In this document: in pieces, positions 6,905-10,412 of the stretch
How positions within the stretch are numbered: position 1 is the stretch's first letter
Layout: every line of letters starts with the position of its first letter
Assembly: GCA_003567495.1 (NCBI GenBank)
Contig: PWZK01000262.1
Coordinates: forward strand, 1-10,412
Source of the DNA: Candidatus Brocadiaceae bacterium
Lineage (GTDB): Bacteria > Planctomycetota > Brocadiia > SM23-32
Reading direction: 5' to 3'
Length of the DNA: 10,412 bases
Translations under genes and position numbers: made by a program
The notes under the pieces: model-generated
What the model saw: the letters and a program-made list of their open reading frames with translations, nothing else
The model's database searches: none
What the model was told of the DNA's origin: nothing

Positions 6905-6944
6905 ACTAATTCTTTTTCAAGTTCCGTCTTGAAAAAGAATTAGT
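6905..6944. repeat. Perfect 17-bp AT-rich inverted repeat after the dehydrogenase gene
   Basis: The arms ACTAATTCTTTTTCAAG and its exact complement flank a six-base loop (TTCCGT on the plus strand). It begins two bases past the stop codon of the dehydrogenase gene (TGA at 6948-6946). As RNA it would be a strong uninterrupted hairpin marking the end of the UroD/dehydrogenase unit. It lacks the GC-rich stem and U-tract of a classical intrinsic terminator in either direction. It may be a terminator-like or transcript-protecting hairpin, or a small mobile inverted repeat. Confidence 0.75.
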
Positions 6945-6945
6945 G

Positions 6946-8043
6946 TCATGGTTTGAGGATAGCCTTGACCGATTCTTTCGATTCGGTCACCTTTAGCGCT
7001 TCAGTTGCATTTTCAAGCGGAAAGGTGTGTGTTATTAGTTTGTCGAAGGGATAATTACCCCTGGCCACCAGGTTGACCGCGCTCCAGAGATGCGATGTAT
7101 CGCTCACCCAAACGCCCTGCAGGCGCACATTTTTACGTGCGATCGACCTGAAGATTTCCACCGGGATTTCTTCCTGCGGTGTCGCTATGCCGGGTATGGA
7201 ATACGTGCCGCCCGGTGCGGTAAGGTCTATCCAATGCGGGAGCACGCCGGCATAGCCGGTGCAGTCCATGATAACGTTCGGCCCGATGCCGCGCGTTTTA
7301 TCCATTAAACATTCGCGAATTTCCTCATCTTCCATTGCGGAGACATTCAGCGTGTTTGCCGCGCCGAATTCCAGCGCCGTTTTGAGTCTTGCACCGTCAG
7401 CATCGGTGCCGGCCACCCATACCTCGCTCGCCCCGGCTTCAAGGAGCTGTGCCAGGACAAAAAGGCCTACCGGGCCTGGCCCGATTACCACGGCAAAATC
7501 GCCTGGCGCCAGGCCCGACAGCTCGACCGCATGAGCCGCCGTTGCCCCGCTGCAGGTAGCGGGGACCAGGACTTCGGGCTCAACGTCCATATCCAGCTTG
7601 ATCATGGCGTGCCCGCTGCGCAGGTGCAGATACTCGCCGTAGCAGCCCAGAAAATGGGGCGGCTGGGAGCAGGAATATGATATACCGTAAGTCTTTCTCG
7701 TGGGGCAGAGCGCAGGCTGTTTTTTTATCGTGCAAAAATAGCAGTCCCCGCACATGACACCGCGTTCCCACAACACCTCATCGCCTTCTTTAAGTGTCCG
7801 GCCGAAAAGGTCTGTTTTCTCACCCGAAAGCTCGGCTATTTCGCCCACACCTTCATGGCCGAGTATCATCGGAGTGGGTGTGCGCGGGTCGTTGCCCCGC
7901 CACATATGCACGTCGCTTCCGCATACTCCGGCGCACGTTATACGAACGCGCACTTCCCCGTCCTCGAGCGGCACGAGCGGGAATGAGCGCAGCTTAAGTG
8001 GCTCGTTGAATTTTTCAAGTACGGCTGCTCTAGCTTCCTGCAT
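6946..8043 (-). CDS. Zinc-dependent medium-chain alcohol/polyol dehydrogenase
   Basis: An MDR-superfamily NAD(P)-dependent oxidoreductase, related to threonine, sorbitol and other secondary-alcohol dehydrogenases. Its substrate cannot be named. The 365 residues have the full domain order. Catalytic zinc ligands are Cys41 (GVCGSDVH) and His63-Glu64 (GHEGVG). Structural zinc cysteines are 98, 101, 104 and 113, with eight rather than seven residues before the last. The Rossmann motif is GPGPVG at 188-193. Asp at GTDAD after the second strand would suit NAD binding. The ATG at 8043 has AGGAGG about ten bases upstream. It starts 22 bases after the UroD-like gene, so the two are an operon, which suggests that both act on one carbon source or its product. 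Confidence 0.93.
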   Translation of the reverse strand: MQEARAAVLEKFNEPLKLRSFPLVPLEDGEVRVRITCAGVCGSDVHMWRGNDPRTPTPMILGHEGVGEIAELSGEKTDLFGRTLKEGDEVLWERGVMCGDCYFCTIKKQPALCPTRKTYGISYSCSQPPHFLGCYGEYLHLRSGHAMIKLDMDVEPEVLVPATCSGATAAHAVELSGLAPGDFAVVIGPGPVGLFVLAQLLEAGASEVWVAGTDADGARLKTALEFGAANTLNVSAMEDEEIRECLMDKTRGIGPNVIMDCTGYAGVLPHWIDLTAPGGTYSIPGIATPQEEIPVEIFRSIARKNVRLQGVWVSDTSHLWSAVNLVARGNYPFDKLITHTFPLENATEALKVTESKESVKAILKP

Positions 8044-8065
8044 GGTTCTTTGTCCTCCTGAATTT

Positions 8066-9187
8066 TTATTGCATACCGAAAAGTTCTTCTTTCAGGTCGA
8101 GGTAATACATGTAGTCTTCTTCCTTCACATTCGGCGGGCAGCGGTGGTCGCAGAACGGGATATATCCGCCGCGTTCCACAAGCGGCATCAGCGATTCGAG
8201 GTATTTTTTTATGGCTTTTCGTCCTTTTGCCAGTTCCATCTTATCGACCCCGCCCATTATGCGCAGATCTTTTCCGTATTCATCGAGCAGCTCCGCCGGG
8301 TGCGTGCAGGAATTGACTTCGTATGGAAACAGACAATTTATACCGCTTTCCAGAAAAAACGGCAGGATTGGGCGCACATCGCCGTCGCAGTCCGTATACC
8401 ACAGGTCGATTCCGGCGCCGTGCAGTTTTTCCCCTATACGCCTGTAGCGCGGAGTCACGACGTTTTTGAAAAAATCGACGGAAACAATGGGGCCGCTTTT
8501 AAAACAGATATCCTCCCAGCCCGAGGCGTAATCAAAGTCTATATGTCCGAGCACCTGGTCCAGGAAGTCTTCGACGAGCAGGCAGCAGGTCTCGACCATA
8601 TCCTCGACCATATCGGGATAATCATAACAGGCGAAGGCCAGCCCCTCGAATGTGAGCATATTCCGTATTTTACCGATCATGGAGCCCGCACCCACCCCGA
8701 GCGGATAATCGCGCGTCGGCGGGTGTTTTTTCTTAAGCGTTTCGACGTCAACCACCCGTTCGGGGTCGTCGCGCCGAAACCGCTCGGCTTTGACCTTTTT
8801 CCAGTCTTCGGGCGTCTTAACGGTTGGGTTGGTAAAATGCGGTATAGTGTCGTGTCCGTCTTTCGGCTCCTCGCCGAGCAATCCATCCGCGTTCATTACG
8901 ATACGGGTGGTTTCTGTTTCCTCCACCACTTTTGCCGGGAATGGCGGATTTATCCACGTTTTTCCGCCTACGCCCGCTATGCGATCGAAGTTGAAAAACC
9001 TGTCCGCTTCGCCGTTGTTTGTTATGCCGTTTTCGGTAAATATGGACCAGGCCTGGAAATTCTCTTTCCAGTACCCGAACTCCATATTAAAGCACCTGTC
9101 AACGGGCCTGTAGTGCATCTGGTTGTTGAACCGTTCGCGATCGGTCATGGTGCCTTTCCATTTGGGCCTGCATGGTGTGATTGACAT
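8066..9187 (-). CDS. Uroporphyrinogen decarboxylase-like (UroD superfamily) protein
   Basis: A TIM-barrel protein of the UroD/MtaA-type superfamily, 373 residues, predicted cytoplasmic. It is not HemE: the HemE N-terminal substrate motif is absent. The seed features are those of the broad UroD-like group that includes corrinoid methyltransferases: RERFNNQMHYRPVDR near the N-terminus, DFDYASGWEDICFKSGP, LWYTDCDGDVRPIL, MGGVDKMEL, and a C-terminal CDHRCPP at 346-352. Cys346, His348 and Cys350 could bind zinc, as in MtaA-like enzymes, but this is inference. Such proteins often sit in catabolic clusters with dehydrogenases, as here. The ATG at 9187 is preferred because AGGAGG lies nine bases upstream; the ATG at 9148, with AAAGG upstream, is a credible alternative. 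The reaction is unknown. Confidence 0.88.
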   Translation of the reverse strand: MSITPCRPKWKGTMTDRERFNNQMHYRPVDRCFNMEFGYWKENFQAWSIFTENGITNNGEADRFFNFDRIAGVGGKTWINPPFPAKVVEETETTRIVMNADGLLGEEPKDGHDTIPHFTNPTVKTPEDWKKVKAERFRRDDPERVVDVETLKKKHPPTRDYPLGVGAGSMIGKIRNMLTFEGLAFACYDYPDMVEDMVETCCLLVEDFLDQVLGHIDFDYASGWEDICFKSGPIVSVDFFKNVVTPRYRRIGEKLHGAGIDLWYTDCDGDVRPILPFFLESGINCLFPYEVNSCTHPAELLDEYGKDLRIMGGVDKMELAKGRKAIKKYLESLMPLVERGGYIPFCDHRCPPNVKEEDYMYYLDLKEELFGMQ

Positions 9188-9260
9188 CTCGGTCCGCCTC
9201 CTTTTGTAATATGTTACCCCGGATATTCATAAACCCGAAACAATTACCAATCAGGATAAA

Positions 9261-9289
9261 AATCTACCCCATTTCCGGCGATATTGCAA
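9261..9289 (-). promoter_or_regulatory. Possible sigma70-type promoter of the UroD-like/dehydrogenase unit
   Basis: On the minus strand TTGCAA (9289-9284) and TAGATT (9266-9261) are separated by exactly 17 bases. Each hexamer matches four of six consensus positions. Transcription would begin near 9254, about 65 bases before the start codon at 9187. This is the best candidate in the spacer, but it is a sequence match only. Confidence 0.35.
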
Positions 9290-9405
9290 ATGAAAACCTC
9301 CTGATTTACGTGAAACAGGGATAGTTTGTAATATGAAGGCTGCGGGTATATAATACAGCAGGCTGTAAGACTTCGTTTTTTCAGCACGCATAATATGCTG
9401 AGATT

Positions 9406-9450
9406 TATAAGTCGTATAGGACATATAAGTCCTATAAGTCGTATAGTAAG
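9406..9450. repeat. 9-bp phased intergenic repeat, array 2 (five units)
   Basis: Five contiguous 9-base units start TATA: TATAAGTCG, TATAGGACA, TATAAGTCC, TATAAGTCG, TATAGTAAG. Units 2 to 4 also form an inverted repeat, TATAGGAC and GTCCTATA around six bases. The same unit type occurs in the glyQ-TSUP spacer at 3195-3230. Its role is unknown; iteron-like protein binding or a simple expanding repeat are both possible. Confidence 0.7.
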
Positions 9451-9460
9451 TCCTTGGCAA

Positions 9461-9503
9461 GCTACCTGCCTGCAGCCTGTCTGGCGGCAGGTAGCCAGGC
9501 AGG
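9461..9503. repeat. GC-rich inverted repeat with two exclusive stems
   Basis: GCTACCTGCC (9461-9470) pairs perfectly with 9486-9495 around a 15-base loop. CCTGCCTG (9465-9472) can instead pair with CAGGCAGG (9496-9503), so the two stems exclude each other. No T-run follows on either strand. CCTGCC-type palindromic repeats are common dispersed intergenic elements in some bacterial genomes. It lies about 50 bases before the ispG start, within or just upstream of its leader. Confidence 0.6.
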
Positions 9504-9555
9504 CGTTCGGATTTGGAACTATACAGCAATAATCAAAGACGGAGAATTTTTTATT

Positions 9556-10412
9556 ATGCAGCGAAGGCGGTCCAGGGCCATTCGGGTGCGGGATGTGATC
9601 ATCGGCGGGGGTGCGCCGGTAAGCGTTCAGTCGATGACCAAGACCCATACCACCGACGTTGCGGCCACGCTGAGGCAGATAGAAGAACTTTCCGGGCTCG
9701 GGTGCGAGATAATAAGGTGTGCCGTGCCCGACAGGGCCACCATGGCGGCTTTCGAGGAGGTGGCTGCCAACTCGCCCCTGCCGGTGATAGCCGACATTCA
9801 CTTCGACCCATCTCTTGCGATTGCCGCTTTGAAAGCGGGGGCGGACGGCATACGCGTTAACCCGTGCACGATGTCTGATATGCGAAAACTGCGCGAGGTT
9901 TATCGCATTGCGGGCGAGCTGGGGGTCAAGGTGCGTATAGGCATAAATTCCGGATCCGTCAGGGAACGAAAGGGGCTGGAGGTTCTAGAGTGCGCGGATG
10001 CTCGCGGAATGGCCGAGACCATGGTCTCGGAGGCGTTGCATCAGTGCGAGGTTGCCGAAGAAAACGGCTGCAGCTCCATAGTCCTTAGCCTGAAAGCCAG
10101 CAGCGTGGAAGAGACCGTGAGTGCGTACAGGAGCGCGGCCGCCAGGTGCGATTACCCCTTTCACCTGGGTCTTACAGCCGCAGGTCCGCCGGAGGAGAGT
10201 ATAGTAAAAAGTGCCATAGGTATCGGCAGTTTGCTGCTTGAAGGGATAGGAGATACCGTCAGGGTATCTATGACCGGTCCGCCGCACGATGAGGTGCGGG
10301 CTGCATTCAGGATACTTAACGCACTGGATTTAAGGGCGAGGGCCGGGCCGGAAATAATCTCCTGTCCCACCTGCGGGCGGTGTGAGATCGACCTGAAGGG
10401 TATCGTTGCCAG
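9556..10412 (+). CDS. ispG: 4-hydroxy-3-methylbut-2-enyl diphosphate synthase, 3' end outside the window
   Basis: IspG (GcpE) reductively converts MEcPP to HMBPP, the penultimate step of the MEP isoprenoid pathway, using a [4Fe-4S] cluster. The 285 visible residues cover the N-terminal TIM barrel, with VQSMTKTHTTDV, CEIIRCAVPD, IADIHFDPSLAI, GIRVNPC, VRIGINSGS, SLKAS and HLGLTAAGP. The cluster motif SCPTCGRC begins at 269, with Cys270 and Cys273 at the positions of the E. coli ligands. The remaining ligands (a Cys and a Glu about 30-40 residues on) lie beyond the edge. The ATG at 9556 fits the family N-terminus and has GGAG eleven bases upstream. It is the only plus-strand gene in the window and is transcribed away from the UroD-like gene. 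Confidence 0.97.
   Translation, partial: MQRRRSRAIRVRDVIIGGGAPVSVQSMTKTHTTDVAATLRQIEELSGLGCEIIRCAVPDRATMAAFEEVAANSPLPVIADIHFDPSLAIAALKAGADGIRVNPCTMSDMRKLREVYRIAGELGVKVRIGINSGSVRERKGLEVLECADARGMAETMVSEALHQCEVAEENGCSSIVLSLKASSVEETVSAYRSAAARCDYPFHLGLTAAGPPEESIVKSAIGIGSLLLEGIGDTVRVSMTGPPHDEVRAAFRILNALDLRARAGPEIISCPTCGRCEIDLKGIVA

Larger units (their letters stand above)
9188..9555. other. Divergent intergenic region between the UroD-like gene and ispG
   Basis: This 368-base noncoding stretch separates divergent units. It holds the candidate minus-strand promoter at 9261-9289, a weak stem at 9381-9401 (TCAGCA/TGCTGA), the 9-bp phased array at 9406-9450 and the GC-rich inverted repeat at 9461-9503. 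Frames across it translate the 9-bp array as Tyr/Thr-rich tripeptide repeats with no ribosome site and are not genes. No convincing promoter for ispG is visible; AATAAT at 9528-9533 with a poor TTCGGA upstream is the nearest approach. Confidence 0.5.

Noticed and set aside
7754..9184. Long 476-codon plus-strand frame opposite the UroD-like and dehydrogenase genes
   Set aside because: It is a shadow of two well-supported minus-strand genes and runs across their junction; its composition is not protein-like in any known family.
9376..9401. T-run beside the TCAGCA/TGCTGA stem as an intrinsic terminator
   Set aside because: On the plus strand the T-run precedes the stem, and on the minus strand the stem is followed by A residues. 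Neither orientation gives a stem followed by U.
9244..9801. Minus-strand frames across the UroD-ispG spacer with Tyr/Thr tripeptide repeats
   Set aside because: The periodicity is simply the translated 9-bp DNA repeat. The frames overlap the start of ispG in antisense and have no start signal.

Overview
The window reads as bacterial chromosome, mostly housekeeping genes, with a less ordinary membrane-protein cassette and a decayed mobile element at its left end. The lineage cannot be fixed from 10 kb. The heterodimeric-type glycyl-tRNA synthetase alpha gene standing without a neighbouring beta gene, the lysine-rich EF-P loop, a UroD-like plus zinc dehydrogenase pair and short phased intergenic repeats would fit a PVC-group bacterium such as a Planctomycetota or Lentisphaerota relative. 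That placement is inference, not proof.

Layout. Nearly everything is on the minus strand and reads right to left. From the right, a short intergenic region at 9188-9555 separates two divergent units. On the plus strand is ispG (isoprenoid synthesis), cut off by the window end. On the minus strand is a two-gene unit: a uroporphyrinogen-decarboxylase-like protein (9187-8066) followed 22 bases later by a zinc-dependent MDR dehydrogenase (8043-6946). A long AT-rich hairpin lies immediately after the dehydrogenase stop. Then come efp (6865-6308), a 139-base spacer with short hairpins, thiE (6168-5518), purD (5469-4192) and glyQ (4167-3298, TTG start). thiE, purD and glyQ are closely spaced and probably co-transcribed.

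After a 118-base spacer that carries a 9-bp phased repeat comes a membrane cassette. It holds a TSUP (TauE/SafE-type) permease (3179-2175), a duplicated-domain DUF1576 membrane protein (about 2174-912) and a 114-residue soluble protein (922-578) that overlaps the DUF1576 gene by 11 bases. The DUF1576 reading frame continues upstream, without interruption, to the TAA stop of the TSUP gene, but no ATG, GTG or TTG is present before residue 24 of the recognisable protein. Its start is therefore unresolved.

At the left edge (308-1) is the N-terminal part of an IS110-family DEDD transposase. It lacks the conserved segment that should follow and seems to change frame, so it is probably a decayed copy. 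The 269 bases between it and the cassette hold an extended -10 promoter for the transposase and two small hairpins.

The housekeeping genes serve translation (efp, glyQ), thiamine synthesis (thiE), purine synthesis (purD) and the MEP isoprenoid pathway (ispG). The part most likely to hold undescribed biology is the TSUP / DUF1576 / small-protein cassette, whose substrate and mechanism are unknown.
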